From contig NZ_AFEJ02000001.1 of NCBI RefSeq assembly GCF_000238775.2, positions 2,666,001-2,730,000 of the forward strand: a stretch of DNA of 64,000 nt. The letters run 5' to 3'. Of the stretch, positions 9,429-19,248 are shown piece by piece. Origin of the DNA: Acaryochloris sp. CCMEE 5410. Its GTDB lineage: Bacteria; Cyanobacteriota; Cyanobacteriia; Thermosynechococcales; Thermosynechococcaceae. The first letter of the stretch is position 1, and the number at the start of each line of letters is the position of its first letter. Both the position numbers and the translations under genes were made by a program. The notes under the pieces are model-generated. The model saw nothing but the letters and a program-made list of their open reading frames with translations, was not told the DNA's origin and did not search any database.

Positions 9429-10511
9429 TTAACCGTTGATGACAGGAGCAGTAAGCGCAACAGGAGCAGACTCACCAGCAGCCAAGTCTAAGGGGAAGTT
9501 ATGAGCGTTACGCTCGTGCATAACTTCGAAACCCAAGTTGGCGCGGTTTAATACGTCAGCCCATGTGTTCACAACGTTACCTTGTGAATCAACGATGGAG
9601 TGGTTGAAGTTGAAACCATTCAAGTTGAAGGCCATGGTGCTGATGCCCATTGCAGTCAACCAGATGCAGACAACGGGCCAGGCACCCAAGAAGAAGTGCA
9701 AGGAACGGCTGTTGCTGAAAGATGCATATTGGAAGATCAAACGACCGAAGTAGCCGTGGGCTGCAACGATGTTGTAGGTCTCTTCCTCTTGGCCGAACTT
9801 GTAACCGTAGTTGGCGGACTCACCTTCGGTGGTCTCACGAACTAGGGTGGAGCTAACCAAGGAACCGTGCATGGCGGCGAATAAGGAACCACCCAATACA
9901 CCAGCTACTCCAAACATGTGGAAGGGGTGCATCAAGATGTTGTGCTCAGCTTGGAACACGAACATGAAGTTGAAGGTTCCGCTGATGCCTAGAGGCATTC
10001 CGTCGGAGAAGCTGCCCTGACCTAGAGGATAGATCAAGAAGACAGAGTAGGTAGCGGCCAAAGGTGCTGAGTAGGCTACGCAAATCCAAGGACGCATCCC
10101 TAGACGGTAGCTGTACTCCCACTGACGACCGAGGTAGCAAATACAACCAATCATGTAATGGAAGATGATTAGCTGGTAAGGGCCACCGTTGTACAACCAC
10201 TCGTCAAGAGAAGCTGCTTCCCAGATGGGATATAGGTGTAGGCCAATGGCGTTGGAGGAAGGAACAACTGCACCAGTGATGATGTTGTTGCCATATAAAA
10301 GTGAACCAGCAACGGGCTCACGGATTCCATCGATGTCGACGGGAGGGGCGCCGATGAAGGCGATTACGAAACAGGTGACAGCGGTGAGAAGTGTAGGAAT
10401 CATCAATACACCGAACCAACCGATGTATAAACGGTTGTTGGTGCTGGTGATGAAGCTACAAAATCTTTCCCATGCGCTGGCGCTTTCGCGTCTTTGCAAG
10501 ACTGTTGTCAT
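9429..10511 (-). CDS. psbA: Photosystem II D1 protein, copy 2
   Basis: Second D1 gene, tandem with and upstream of copy 1. The 360-aa product is identical to copy 1. The two coding regions differ only at 10233, 10410 and 10461 (copy 1: 8775, 8952, 9003), all synonymous. The near-identical block runs from 9400 to 10525 (7942 to 9067 in copy 1) and ends 14 bp upstream of the start codon, so promoters and terminators are unrelated. This looks like gene conversion keeping protein sequence constant while expression control is free to diverge. Confidence 0.98.
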   Translation of the reverse strand: MTTVLQRRESASAWERFCSFITSTNNRLYIGWFGVLMIPTLLTAVTCFVIAFIGAPPVDIDGIREPVAGSLLYGNNIITGAVVPSSNAIGLHLYPIWEAASLDEWLYNGGPYQLIIFHYMIGCICYLGRQWEYSYRLGMRPWICVAYSAPLAATYSVFLIYPLGQGSFSDGMPLGISGTFNFMFVFQAEHNILMHPFHMFGVAGVLGGSLFAAMHGSLVSSTLVRETTEGESANYGYKFGQEEETYNIVAAHGYFGRLIFQYASFSNSRSLHFFLGAWPVVCIWLTAMGISTMAFNLNGFNFNHSIVDSQGNVVNTWADVLNRANLGFEVMHERNAHNFPLDLAAGESAPVALTAPVING

Positions 10512-10585
10512 GGTTATGATTGCTGAAGTATGAATTTGTATTAAACAGAAGTAATTAGATAAATCTAAGTTAACTTCTGCACTCG

Positions 10586-10614
10586 ATTGTAACTACCCTA
10601 TTTAAAAATGTAAA
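10586..10614 (-). promoter_or_regulatory. psbA copy 2 promoter with HLR1-like half site
   Basis: Minus-strand -35 box TTTACA, 17-nt spacer and -10 box TACAAT. The leader is about 65 nt and unlike that of copy 1. The TTTACATT at the -35 position matches the HLR1 half-site consensus; the 3' half is degenerate. An 11-bp stretch around the -35 box (AAAAAGTTTAC) is shared with the copy 1 promoter. Confidence 0.75.
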
Positions 10615-10652
10615 CTTTTTAAGCATTTCTTAGGATTGCAACACAATCGCAG

Positions 10653-11073
<421 letters not shown>

Positions 11074-11185
11074 TCTTTAGTCCTAGAGAATAATCCAGCC
11101 CAAAATCGGCCCTAAGAGAAAGCTAGTAGAACCATATACAGATAGTCAGGGGCGAAGTAGTATGGTAAAGCGCTGCAAACGTTGC

Positions 11186-11203
11186 AATGTAAAGGCATGT
11201 AAA
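11186..11203 (-). promoter_or_regulatory. HLR1-like RpaB site upstream of ycf23
   Basis: Read on the minus strand: TTTACATG-CC-TTTACATT, two copies of the HLR1 half site with a 2-nt spacer and a 10-nt period. The only deviation is G for T/A at the last base of the first half. HLR1 is the binding site of the cyanobacterial response regulator RpaB, which controls light-responsive genes. It lies about 57 bp upstream of the ycf23 start, next to a TTGAAC element. Confidence 0.55.
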
Positions 11204-11259
11204 CGTTTGAACGTGTTTAAAACTTTGCGTAACCATCTCCCTAGAACTGGTAGGAAATA

Positions 11260-12006
11260 ATGATGCATCCTCACTTGCAATCAGCTGTCGCTCAACGCCG
11301 GGCCATCAAAATCATCAGTGGCTTAAACAACTTCGATATCGCCCATGTCACTGCCGTGGTTAAAGCTGCTGAACAAGGTGGAGCCACCTTTGTCGATATT
11401 GCTGCTGATGCTGATCTAATCCGCACGGTTCGACAATCCATTCAGTTACCGATTTGCGTATCTGCCGTAGAGCCTGAAAAGTTTGTTGAGGCCGTCGCTG
11501 CTGGTGCAGATTTAATCGAGATTGGTAACTTTGATAGCTTTTATGCCCAAGGACGTCAATTCAGCGCCAAGGACGTCTTAAAAATGACCCAGCAAACCAG
11601 AGCATTATTGCCCACCATTGCTTTATCCGTAACCGTCCCCCATATTTTGGAGTTGGATCAACAGGTTCAGCTGGCTCAAGACTTGGTCAAAGCAGGAGCC
11701 ACCCTGATCCAAACAGAAGGGGGCACCAGTAGTGATCCGAGCCATTCAGGCACGTTAGGATTGATGGAAAAAGCAGCCCCCACCTTAGCGGCGGCCTATG
11801 AGATTTCCCGTTCCGTTGATATTCCCGTTCTCTGTGCGTCTGGTTTATCCAACGTCACAGCGCCCCTGGCCATCGCTGCAGGGGCCTCGGGAATTGGAGT
11901 TGGATCAGCCGTCAATCGACTCAATGATCCGCTAGCGATGGTCGCAGCCGTCAGAAGCCTCGTAGAGTCCCTACCCCAATCCGTTCATCGGCCTGCGGTT
12001 GGATAA
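11260..12006 (+). CDS. ycf23: Ycf23 / DUF561 family protein
   Basis: A 248-aa TIM-barrel-like protein of the DUF561 family, known as Ycf23 in algal plastids and cyanobacteria. Visible family features are IKIISGLNNFD near residue 16, AADADLIR near 45, DLIEIGNFDSFYAQG near 85, QTEGGTSS near 148 and SGIGVGSAVNRL near 210. The phosphate-binding-like loops suggest a small-molecule enzyme, but no activity is established. A good SD (AGGAAA) precedes the ATGATG start. An HLR1-like site upstream suggests light-dependent control. Confidence 0.85.
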   Translation: MMHPHLQSAVAQRRAIKIISGLNNFDIAHVTAVVKAAEQGGATFVDIAADADLIRTVRQSIQLPICVSAVEPEKFVEAVAAGADLIEIGNFDSFYAQGRQFSAKDVLKMTQQTRALLPTIALSVTVPHILELDQQVQLAQDLVKAGATLIQTEGGTSSDPSHSGTLGLMEKAAPTLAAAYEISRSVDIPVLCASGLSNVTAPLAIAAGASGIGVGSAVNRLNDPLAMVAAVRSLVESLPQSVHRPAVG

Positions 12007-12130
12007 TTGGCCATTACCACCTAATGGACCGTCAGCAACTGGTGGAAAAAGGGTGACTGCACAGTCTCAGAGAATAACTTAAATACCCTGCATCAGCAGG
12101 GTATTGGGCGTAGTTTATGGAGCAGAAATT

Positions 12131-14665
12131 ATGAGAGCCGTACTCATGGCCGGTGGCGAAGGGACTCGGTTACGACCGCTAACCTGCGATCTACCCAAGC
12201 CGATGGTACCTATTCTCAATCGGCCCATTGCCGAGCACATTGTTAATCTGCTCAAGCACCATCAGATCTACGAAATTATTGCAACGCTCTATTACCTTCC
12301 CGATGTCATGCGAGACTACTTTCGCGATGGATCGGACTTTGGCGTCCAGATGACCTATGGCATCGAAGAAGAGCAGGCATTAGGGACTGCTGGCTGTGTC
12401 AAGAATATTTCCGCCCTACTCACGGATACATTCTTGGTGATTAGTGGCGATTGCATCACAGATTTCGATTTAACGGCCGCCATTGAATTTCATCGGCAAA
12501 ACGGATCAAAGGCCACCCTAGTACTGGCTCGTGTTCCCGATCCTATGGAATTTGGGGTCGTGATTACAGACAAATCCCATCGAATTCGTCGCTTTTTAGA
12601 GAAGCCTTCCACCAGCGAGGTCTTTTCTGACACCGTTAATACAGGTATCTACATTCTAGAACCAGAGGTTCTAGACTACCTACCCAGCGATCAACAAACC
12701 GACTTTTCCAAGGATCTGTTTCCCCTCCTCCTGGAAAAAGGGGAACCCATGTTTGGCTATGTCGCTGAGGGATATTGGTGTGATGTCGGCAGTTTGGACT
12801 CCTACCGAGAAGCCCAATATGATGCCCTACAAGGGAACGTCAGGATTGAATTCGCCTACCAAGAAATGAATCCCGGACTCTGGATGGGGCAAAATGTCCA
12901 TATTGATCCAGAGGCCAAGCTCCATCCCCCCATCCTGATTGGTGACAACTGTCGGATTGGGCCACGAGCCAATATCGAAGCCGGTACCGTGATTGGCGAT
13001 AACGTCACCATTGGTAATGATGCAGACCTAAAACGACCGATTATCTGGAATGGGGTCCTGATTGGGGAAGAAGCCCATCTTCGCGCCTGTGGCATCGCCC
13101 GTGGGGCGCGAGTCGATCGTCGCGCTCATGTCTTAGAAGGCGCGGTGGTGGGAGCCCTGTCAACAGTGGGTGAAGAAGCCCAAGTTAGCCCAGGGGTGCG
13201 TGTCTGGCCCAGTAAACATATTGAACCCGGTGCCGCCCTCAATATCAATTTAATTTGGGGCAGTACTGCTCCCCGGAATCTCTTTGGCCAGCGGGGCGTC
13301 GCAGGTTTAGCCAATGTTGACATTACGCCAGAATTTGCCGTTAAGCTAGGCGCAGCCTATGCTTCAACCCTAAAACCCGGATCTCAAGTTACCATTTCTC
13401 GTGACCAACGCAGCATTTCGCGGATGGTGTCCCGCTCCTTAATCTCTGGCATCATGTCCGTGGGCATCGATGTTCAGAATTTAGAAGCCACTGCATTACC
13501 GATTGCTCGCTGCGTGCCTCGTAATGCCCTCGTGGTCGGCGGAGTTCACGTACGGATTCACCCCGAGCGATCTGACTTTATCCTGATTGAATTTTTTGAT
13601 GAGCAGGGTATTAATATTTCCAAGGCCAAGGAAAAGAAAATAGAAGGAGCCTACTTCAAAGAAGATTTTCGGCGAGCTCCCATTGGCGAAATTGGCGGCA
13701 TTACCTATCCCGGCGTTTTATTAGATGATTACGCCCAGATTTTCGAAAAATGGCTGAATACCGCCGTGGTCCGAGAAGGGGACTTCAAGGTCGTTATCGA
13801 CTATGTCTATGCTGTATCGGGTGCAGTCTTACCGCGGTTACTCAGCAAATTTGGCTGTGACGCCGTCGTACTCAATGCCAGTTTGCGCAGCAAAGGTCCC
13901 ACCCCGGAACAGCGGGAAGAGTTACTCACCCAGCTCGGCCCTGTGGTGGAAGCCTTAAAGGCTAACTTTGGCGTCCAGGTAGCAGCCAATGGTGAGCAGC
14001 TCCTCCTGGTAGATGAAACCGGAAGCGCCATACAAGGAGAGCAGTTAACTGCCTTGATGGTAGAGATTATTTTAACTGCCAATCCTAGGGGCACCGTTGT
14101 CGTCCCCGTGCATACCTCCAGTGCCGTCGAGCAAATTGCCCGCCGTCATGATGCCAACGTCATTCGCACTAAGGTCAACCCCACCGCTTTGATGGAAACC
14201 TGCTGGACAAACCCCAACGTGGTGTTGGGAGGTAGTGCAGATACGGGATTTATCTTTCCCCAGCTGCATCCCGGATTCGATGCCATGTTTTCCATTGCCA
14301 AGCTGATTGAAATGCTCACCCTACAGCAGAAATCCCTTGGACAACTCAAGGCCGGTTTGCCTCGCATTTTTCATCGAACACAAACCGTACGATGCCCTTG
14401 GAATCGGAAAGGGGCACTGATGCGCTACTTAGTCGAGACCCATCCGGCTGAGACCTTAGAACTGATCGATGGCGTTAAGGTCAAAGACCTGGCATCAGAT
14501 AATTGGACGTTAATTCTCCCCGATGCCAGCGAACCGTTAGTGCATATTTTTGCCAATGGGGGCGACCGCGAATGGGTGGACGCAACTTTACGGGAGTATC
14601 GTCAGCGCATTCAAGAATTTACAGAACGGGATCCGGATTTAGAAAACAATCTTGAGGAAAGCTGA
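12131..14665 (+). CDS. Nucleotidyltransferase / LbH / phosphomannomutase-like fusion, probably with inactive PMM part
   Basis: An 844-aa three-part protein. Residues 1-235 form a nucleotidyltransferase ([13 protein letters not shown] start, then [11 protein letters not shown]) like mannose-1-phosphate guanylyltransferase. Residues 250-380 are left-handed beta-helix hexapeptide repeats. Residues 385-844 resemble phosphomannomutase. The PMM part lacks the phosphoserine loop TASHNP (the matching place reads [13 protein letters not shown]) and the metal loop DGDxDR ([11 protein letters not shown]), while the sugar loop region [19 protein letters not shown] remains. So the third part is likely regulatory. 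I chose ATG at 12131 over the upstream TTG (12104) because the Rossmann start MRAVLMAGG begins there. Confidence 0.85.
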   Translation: MRAVLMAGGEGTRLRPLTCDLPKPMVPILNRPIAEHIVNLLKHHQIYEIIATLYYLPDVMRDYFRDGSDFGVQMTYGIEEEQALGTAGCVKNISALLTDTFLVISGDCITDFDLTAAIEFHRQNGSKATLVLARVPDPMEFGVVITDKSHRIRRFLEKPSTSEVFSDTVNTGIYILEPEVLDYLPSDQQTDFSKDLFPLLLEKGEPMFGYVAEGYWCDVGSLDSYREAQYDALQGNVRIEFAYQEMNPGLWMGQNVHIDPEAKLHPPILIGDNCRIGPRANIEAGTVIGDNVTIGNDADLKRPIIWNGVLIGEEAHLRACGIARGARVDRRAHVLEGAVVGALSTVGEEAQVSPGVRVWPSKHIEPGAALNINLIWGSTAPRNLFGQRGVAGLANVDITPEFAVKLGAAYASTLKPGSQVTISRDQRSISRMVSRSLISGIMSVGIDVQNLEATALPIARCVPRNALVVGGVHVRIHPERSDFILIEFFDEQGINISKAKEKKIEGAYFKEDFRRAPIGEIGGITYPGVLLDDYAQIFEKWLNTAVVREGDFKVVIDYVYAVSGAVLPRLLSKFGCDAVVLNASLRSKGPTPEQREELLTQLGPVVEALKANFGVQVAANGEQLLLVDETGSAIQGEQLTALMVEIILTANPRGTVVVPVHTSSAVEQIARRHDANVIRTKVNPTALMETCWTNPNVVLGGSADTGFIFPQLHPGFDAMFSIAKLIEMLTLQQKSLGQLKAGLPRIFHRTQTVRCPWNRKGALMRYLVETHPAETLELIDGVKVKDLASDNWTLILPDASEPLVHIFANGGDREWVDATLREYRQRIQEFTERDPDLENNLEES

Positions 14666-14746
14666 TCCCTTTCTGCATTCTTGGTAGACTGCCTGAGTCT
14701 GCAAGATGTCGATCAACGTCACGCCCCTGAGAGCCCATTTGAACTC

Positions 14747-14780
14747 AGCTTGCGACCCTGCTCGTAGAGGGCTGCAAGCT
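14747..14780 (+). promoter_or_regulatory. Leader hairpin upstream of ssb
   Basis: AGCTTGC...GCAAGCT with an inner CCCT/AGGG extends to a 13-position helix with one A-C mismatch and an 8-nt loop. It is followed by a C-run, not a T-run, and lies 33 nt before the ssb start. This is more like a 5' leader structure than a terminator of the upstream gene. Confidence 0.4.
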
Positions 14781-14812
14781 CCCCCCGATAGAAGATTTGA
14801 AGGACTAAAAAC

Positions 14813-15256
14813 ATGAATACTTGTGTCTTAATGGCAGAGATTACCAAAGCCCCTCAACTGCGATACACCCAGGATGGACAAACCGCCATCTCCGAAATGT
14901 GGGTGCAGTTTCCTGCCCTGCGGTCTGGCGATCCCATGTCTACTATCAAAGTAACGGGCTGGGGAAATTTAGCCCAACAAATTCAAGAACAATTTCAAGA
15001 AGGCGATCAGGTCATTATTGAAGGTCGCCTCGGCATGAATACCATCGACCGTCCCGAAGGCTTTAAAGAAAAGCAAGCTGAGTTAACGGCGTCACGAATT
15101 CACACCACTGATATGTCCATCAGCGCGGGTGCTGCCCCCGCGGCCGCACCCGCTCGTCCTGCCGCTCCAGCAGCGGCAGCACCTGCAGCCATTCCTGCAC
15201 CGCCTGCGCCAGCTCAAGCAGAAGCAGAACCCAATTACGATGACATTCCTTTCTAG
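14813..15256 (+). CDS. ssb: Single-stranded DNA-binding protein, cyanobacterial type
   Basis: A 147-aa SSB: an N-terminal OB-fold (residues 1-105, with VTGWGNLAQQIQEQF and IIEGRLGMNTIDRPEGFKEK), an Ala/Pro-rich linker of about 32 residues, and the acidic tip DDIPF at the C-terminus that recruits partner proteins. It binds ssDNA in replication, repair and recombination. SD AAGGA lies just before ATG. It is 5 bp from, and convergent with, purD. Confidence 0.92.
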   Translation: MNTCVLMAEITKAPQLRYTQDGQTAISEMWVQFPALRSGDPMSTIKVTGWGNLAQQIQEQFQEGDQVIIEGRLGMNTIDRPEGFKEKQAELTASRIHTTDMSISAGAAPAAAPARPAAPAAAAPAAIPAPPAPAQAEAEPNYDDIPF

Positions 15257-15261
15257 TCGGC

Positions 15262-16545
15262 TTAATCCAAGTTGATGTTAATGGTGCGCTGACCAATATC
15301 GTGACGGTAATAGCAGCCCTCAAATTGAATGGACGGTATCGCCTGATAAACCGCTTTTAGCGCTTCTTCAAAGGTGCTCCCTTGTCCAGTCACCGCTAAG
15401 ACCCTGCCGCCACTGGTGACAATGGCTTGGTCTTTAAGCTGGGTACCAGCATGAAAGACGGTGACGTTCTGGGCTTCGGCGTTGGCCAGACCAGCAATCG
15501 GGAAGCCCTTTTGGTAGCTACCGGGATACCCCCCAGAGGCCAATACGACACAGGCTGAAAAGCCTGACTGCCATTGGATATCAATTTCAGCCAGTTTTTG
15601 TTGGGTACAGGCCATCAAGAGCTGATCTAACGGGGTGGCTAGAAGACTTAATACTGCTTGGGTCTCTGGATCACCAAACCGACAGTTAAATTCGATGACT
15701 TTGGGTTCACCGGTAGGAGTGATAATCAGCCCTGCATACACCACACCGCGATAGTCAATACCTTTCTGCTGCAGTGCCGTTAGAGTGGGCTGAAGAATGT
15801 CTGCTTCTACACGCTGCATTAATTTAGGCGTCACCCAGGGAACCGGCGCATAGGCTCCCATGCCACCGGTATTTGGCCCCGTGTCTCCTTCGCCAATGGG
15901 CTTATGGTCTTGAGCTGGAATCAACGGTTTAATGGTTTTGCCATCCGTCAAAGCTAAAACTGAAACTTCTTGTCCTGTTAGATATTCCTCAATTAAAACG
16001 GTCTGTCCCGCTTCGCCAAATTTACCGGAGAAGGCCTCATTCACCGCATTCAATGCTTCATCTAGGGTGAGGGCAACGGTCACCCCTTTGCCTGCGGCCA
16101 GACCATCCGCCTTAATCACAATCGGAGCACCCTCCGACTGAATATAAACCTGAGCCGTATCCGCATCAGTAAAGGTTTGGGCTTTTGCCGTAGGGATTCC
16201 AGCCTCAGTCATGAGGGTTTTGGCCCAAGTTTTGCTGGCTTCGAGTTGGGCTCCGGCTTGGGTGGGGCCAAATACAGGGATGTTAAACGGCTGCAAAGCA
16301 TCGGTAATTCCTGAGGCAAGGGGCGCTTCTGGCCCCACGACGACTAGGGCAATATCGTGGGATTGGGCAAATTGACCAATAGCAGCAAAATCTTGCTCAG
16401 AAATATCAATATTTTGACAGCTCGTTAGGGTATCAGTACCGCCGTTTCCTGGTAAACAATACACTTGCTGCACCGTTTGCGATCGCAACAAGGACCACGC
16501 CAATGCATGCTCGCGACCACCACTGCCAATCACTAAAATATTCAC
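15262..16545 (-). CDS. purD: Phosphoribosylamine-glycine ligase
   Basis: GAR synthetase, second step of purine biosynthesis, an ATP-grasp enzyme. The 427-aa product begins MNILVIGSGGREHALAWSL (residues 1-19, signature GGREHA). Other hallmarks are VVVGPEAPLASG near 68, KADGLAAGKGV near 143, and the metal-binding FNCRFGDPETQ near 289, which is the PurD signature. Length is standard. A HIP1 octamer lies within the 5' part of the gene. Confidence 0.97.
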   Translation of the reverse strand: MNILVIGSGGREHALAWSLLRSQTVQQVYCLPGNGGTDTLTSCQNIDISEQDFAAIGQFAQSHDIALVVVGPEAPLASGITDALQPFNIPVFGPTQAGAQLEASKTWAKTLMTEAGIPTAKAQTFTDADTAQVYIQSEGAPIVIKADGLAAGKGVTVALTLDEALNAVNEAFSGKFGEAGQTVLIEEYLTGQEVSVLALTDGKTIKPLIPAQDHKPIGEGDTGPNTGGMGAYAPVPWVTPKLMQRVEADILQPTLTALQQKGIDYRGVVYAGLIITPTGEPKVIEFNCRFGDPETQAVLSLLATPLDQLLMACTQQKLAEIDIQWQSGFSACVVLASGGYPGSYQKGFPIAGLANAEAQNVTVFHAGTQLKDQAIVTSGGRVLAVTGQGSTFEEALKAVYQAIPSIQFEGCYYRHDIGQRTININLD

Positions 16546-16615
16546 GACTAACGTCTACCCAACAGAGAACATCCTATAGTCTGGGTGACGCTAGTGGCAT
16601 TGGTCAACAGCCTAA

Positions 16616-17347
16616 TTAAAACTTGACTTTGAACAGGTGAAATAACTCCTGGCTCTCAGCTTTAAGCACCTTTCCCCCTGCCGTTTTGATCACACTTTTC
16701 CAGGTCTCTAGGGGTTCAGGAAACACTTCTGCCCCTAAGTAGGTTTCCAGGATGGACCAGTTATCGGCTAATTCGCTATCAGGATCAATGACATCAAAGA
16801 CGACAACACTCCCAGGTTTAAGCACACGCTTAATTTCAGACAGCACCGTTTGCCAGTAGTCCTGGGGAAAATAGCAGCTAAACCCGGTGGCTATGACGCC
16901 ATCAAACTGGTTGTCTTCATACTTCAGATGATGCGCCGGGCCGCGCTCTACTCCCTTGAACAATTTGGAATTTAACTGCGGTCCCCGACTATTGACGGCT
17001 TCCTGAGCGACTTTACTCAGCTCTTGACCGTAGAAATAGGCTTCCCACTCAAACCAGGGATAGACCAAAAAGCTCAGCCCACAGCCAATATCCAGCCAAT
17101 GCTGTTTTTTCTTGGGTTTTTGGAACTGCCAAAATTCAGAAGCAATTCTGGCTTGCAGACGCCCCGCATTCCAGTCTTGAAACACAGGCATTGCTTCTAC
17201 TTCAGGCGGTAGCTCAAAGGCTCCCTGCTCATATTCACGGTTAAACCGTTGGGTCACCGATTGGATCTGCTCATGCCACTGATCATCAGGATTGGCTAAC
17301 TGAGGCAAACTCGTGTACAAATTCGTTTGCTGTTGTTTTTTAGCCAT
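16616..17347 (-). CDS. Class I SAM-dependent methyltransferase
   Basis: A 243-aa methyltransferase with motif I LDIGCGLSFLVYPW near residue 85, an acidic partner site, motif DGVIATGFSCYF near 150 and PGSVVVFDVIDPDSE near 178. The fold is clear, the substrate is not. It probably forms a transcription unit with the small membrane protein gene immediately upstream (17392-17571), 44 bp away on the same strand. Confidence 0.8.
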   Translation of the reverse strand: MAKKQQQTNLYTSLPQLANPDDQWHEQIQSVTQRFNREYEQGAFELPPEVEAMPVFQDWNAGRLQARIASEFWQFQKPKKKQHWLDIGCGLSFLVYPWFEWEAYFYGQELSKVAQEAVNSRGPQLNSKLFKGVERGPAHHLKYEDNQFDGVIATGFSCYFPQDYWQTVLSEIKRVLKPGSVVVFDVIDPDSELADNWSILETYLGAEVFPEPLETWKSVIKTAGGKVLKAESQELFHLFKVKF

Positions 17348-17391
17348 AGTGGGACTCGGAATGTAGGGTAAGCGTCTGATCGATGGAGAGA

Positions 17392-17571
17392 TTAGCCTTT
17401 GAGAGCTTTAACGAAATTCTGGCGATAGGACTTATTCGCTAACATCACGGGCCAAAGCAGGGTAAGAACCAGACGGTTCGAGGTGAAATTCGTCTGTCTA
17501 AATCCAGCCCAAAAGCGCCAACCGCCCCCCGTATAGATGACGACTAACAGTAGCCAGACAAAAAAGGGCAT
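17392..17571 (-). CDS. Small membrane protein, 59 aa
   Basis: Short gene read from ATG at 17571: begins MPFFVWLLLVVIYTGGGWRF and ends KALKG. It has one hydrophobic N-terminal helix, a second hydrophobic stretch (LVLTLLWPVMLA) and a basic C-terminus (NKSYRQNFVKALKG). A strong SD, AGGAGG, lies 8 nt before the ATG. It precedes the methyltransferase on the same strand. I regard it as a real conserved cyanobacterial-type small protein of unknown function; conservation was not tested here. Confidence 0.7.
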   Translation of the reverse strand: MPFFVWLLLVVIYTGGGWRFWAGFRQTNFTSNRLVLTLLWPVMLANKSYRQNFVKALKG

Positions 17572-17804
17572 AAACGATGTCCTCCTGATCGAACGTTTCG
17601 ACGATGATAATGCCTCAATTTTAGTTCACAGATCCGGCAATTGTTTGTATCTGCACAGTTCTGTAATGCCACGTTGGTTTACCCTGGAGCCACTAATGGA
17701 AATGACTGATTGAGATTTCGTTCTGGTCCTATTCCTATCCCAGCAATTCAGGCGGTGTCGGCACCAGAATGTCATCATAGAAATGACCGTCGAAGGAATC
17801 AACC

Positions 17805-18296
17805 ATGTCCCAGTCTGCTCATGAGCCAGATGCGGTATCTGTCGAGACTGAAGTCATTACGGATGACGACTATCAACAGTCCTTAGAACAGCAAAAGCAT
17901 TTGGCCGAACAAGATCGAAAAGCAAGAGAACAAGCCCGACAGATTTTGCAGCGCTATGACCAGGGCTTTACACCGAATTTAATTCAAGATATTCGTTTGT
18001 CTGCCTTTGATTCGTTGACAGCCAGTCGAGCCATTATGCAGCTGTTACGGCTAAGTTTGGCCGAGGATGAGTACGGTGCCGTGGGGGAGCCTCGGATGAC
18101 CTATACAAGGGGACGCAATGTTGCGATCGCACAGCAATGCGGCCAGATTCTCTATCAGCTGGGCGGCTTGAAATTAATGGACCACGTCTTGACCCGTCTC
18201 ATTCCACCCTTCGACCAAGATAATTTAAATCAGGCTTGGCAAGGGATTGGGACCAGCGCCTCTCACTATTTTGACGCTAGACATCACCTGCCCTAA
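17805..18296 (+). CDS. Conserved hypothetical protein, 163 aa
   Basis: Not a family I can name. The N-terminal 60 residues are acidic and then highly charged, likely helical (QQSLEQQKHLAEQDRKAREQ). The rest is a helical domain with SRAIMQLLRLSLAEDEYG near 88 and LTRLIPPFDQDNLNQAW near 137. No signal peptide or membrane segment. SD AAGGAA is well placed, and the gene is isolated, so it is likely expressed alone. Confidence 0.7.
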   Translation: MSQSAHEPDAVSVETEVITDDDYQQSLEQQKHLAEQDRKAREQARQILQRYDQGFTPNLIQDIRLSAFDSLTASRAIMQLLRLSLAEDEYGAVGEPRMTYTRGRNVAIAQQCGQILYQLGGLKLMDHVLTRLIPPFDQDNLNQAWQGIGTSASHYFDARHHLP

Positions 18297-18357
18297 CATT
18301 ACGTCTCAGACATACTATTGCCCTGGCATAGAGACTCTAAAAACGATCAGAATACAT

Positions 18358-19248
18358 CTAAGGGGCAGGAACTTCTGCTGCTTCATACAAGGGGGCTGGC
18401 TTTTCTCTAATCCGTTGAGCAATGGGTTGAACCCGCTTAACCACCTTGATCAAGTATTCATAATCAGGTGGCTGAGCATTCGAGATATAGCCGATGGATC
18501 GTTTCGTTCGAGGAGAGGCGGACTCCAAAGCCTCCAGTAACTGTTCTTTCAACGCATCATCAACATCAGGGCCAATTAAAACAGAACCCGAAGGCACCAG
18601 ATGGGAATCGCGATAGAGAATGCGGAATTGAGTCCCTTTAAACTCAGAGCGAAACCGCTCCAATTCTGCCAAAGAGAGCGCCCCAGCAATCACTTCGCCC
18701 CCATCAACCCACTTCAGTACTTCTTTGGGTGTAGCCCCAAACTTAATTTCTGCAAGCGTCAAACCATACAGATTGAATACTGGAAAGTAGTAACCAGCAG
18801 CCGATCCTTTTTGTCCTAATGCAACGACTTGATTCCCCAGATCTTTAATGGCCGTTGAGGGGTCGTCTTCTCGAACCACAATGACAGACTGCTCTTGATC
18901 CCCCCCCTCACGAGGTAACACGGGTACATACTGGGCCTGAGAAATAGCAATCGCAGCCAATCCAGGTGGCGCAAAGACTAGGTCCCAATTTTGTCGCTCA
19001 ATCTGATCTATGGCTTGAATTTCGTTGAGAGCAGGTTCTAGCTCAATGAGGCTTTTTAATTCAGCTCCTAAATGCTCTTTCAAGTCAGCATATTGCTCTA
19101 ACGAACGAGAACCTTCACCATAACTAACAACACCAATCACTAATTTCTTTAAGGGTTTATTCTCAGTGCCATTACAGGCGACCAACAACCACAAAATAGG
19201 TACTAAGAAAACCCAGAAAAAACGGCGAGAATGCATCTTCAAGATCAT
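18358..19248 (-). CDS. PhnD-like phosphate/phosphonate-type substrate-binding lipoprotein
   Basis: A 296-aa periplasmic-binding protein of the PhnD type. The signal peptide ends in lipobox LLVAC (Cys about residue 25). KLVIGVVSYGEGSRS opens the first lobe; WDLVFAPPGLAAIAISQA, KDLGNQVVALGQKGSAAGYYFP and VLIGPDVDD follow the family pattern. No ABC permease or ATPase gene lies nearby, so it may act as a sensor input rather than in transport. It is divergent from the broken DUF3365-HAMP gene, a pairing that would fit a signalling role. Confidence 0.8.
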   Translation of the reverse strand: MILKMHSRRFFWVFLVPILWLLVACNGTENKPLKKLVIGVVSYGEGSRSLEQYADLKEHLGAELKSLIELEPALNEIQAIDQIERQNWDLVFAPPGLAAIAISQAQYVPVLPREGGDQEQSVIVVREDDPSTAIKDLGNQVVALGQKGSAAGYYFPVFNLYGLTLAEIKFGATPKEVLKWVDGGEVIAGALSLAELERFRSEFKGTQFRILYRDSHLVPSGSVLIGPDVDDALKEQLLEALESASPRTKRSIGYISNAQPPDYEYLIKVVKRVQPIAQRIREKPAPLYEAAEVPAP

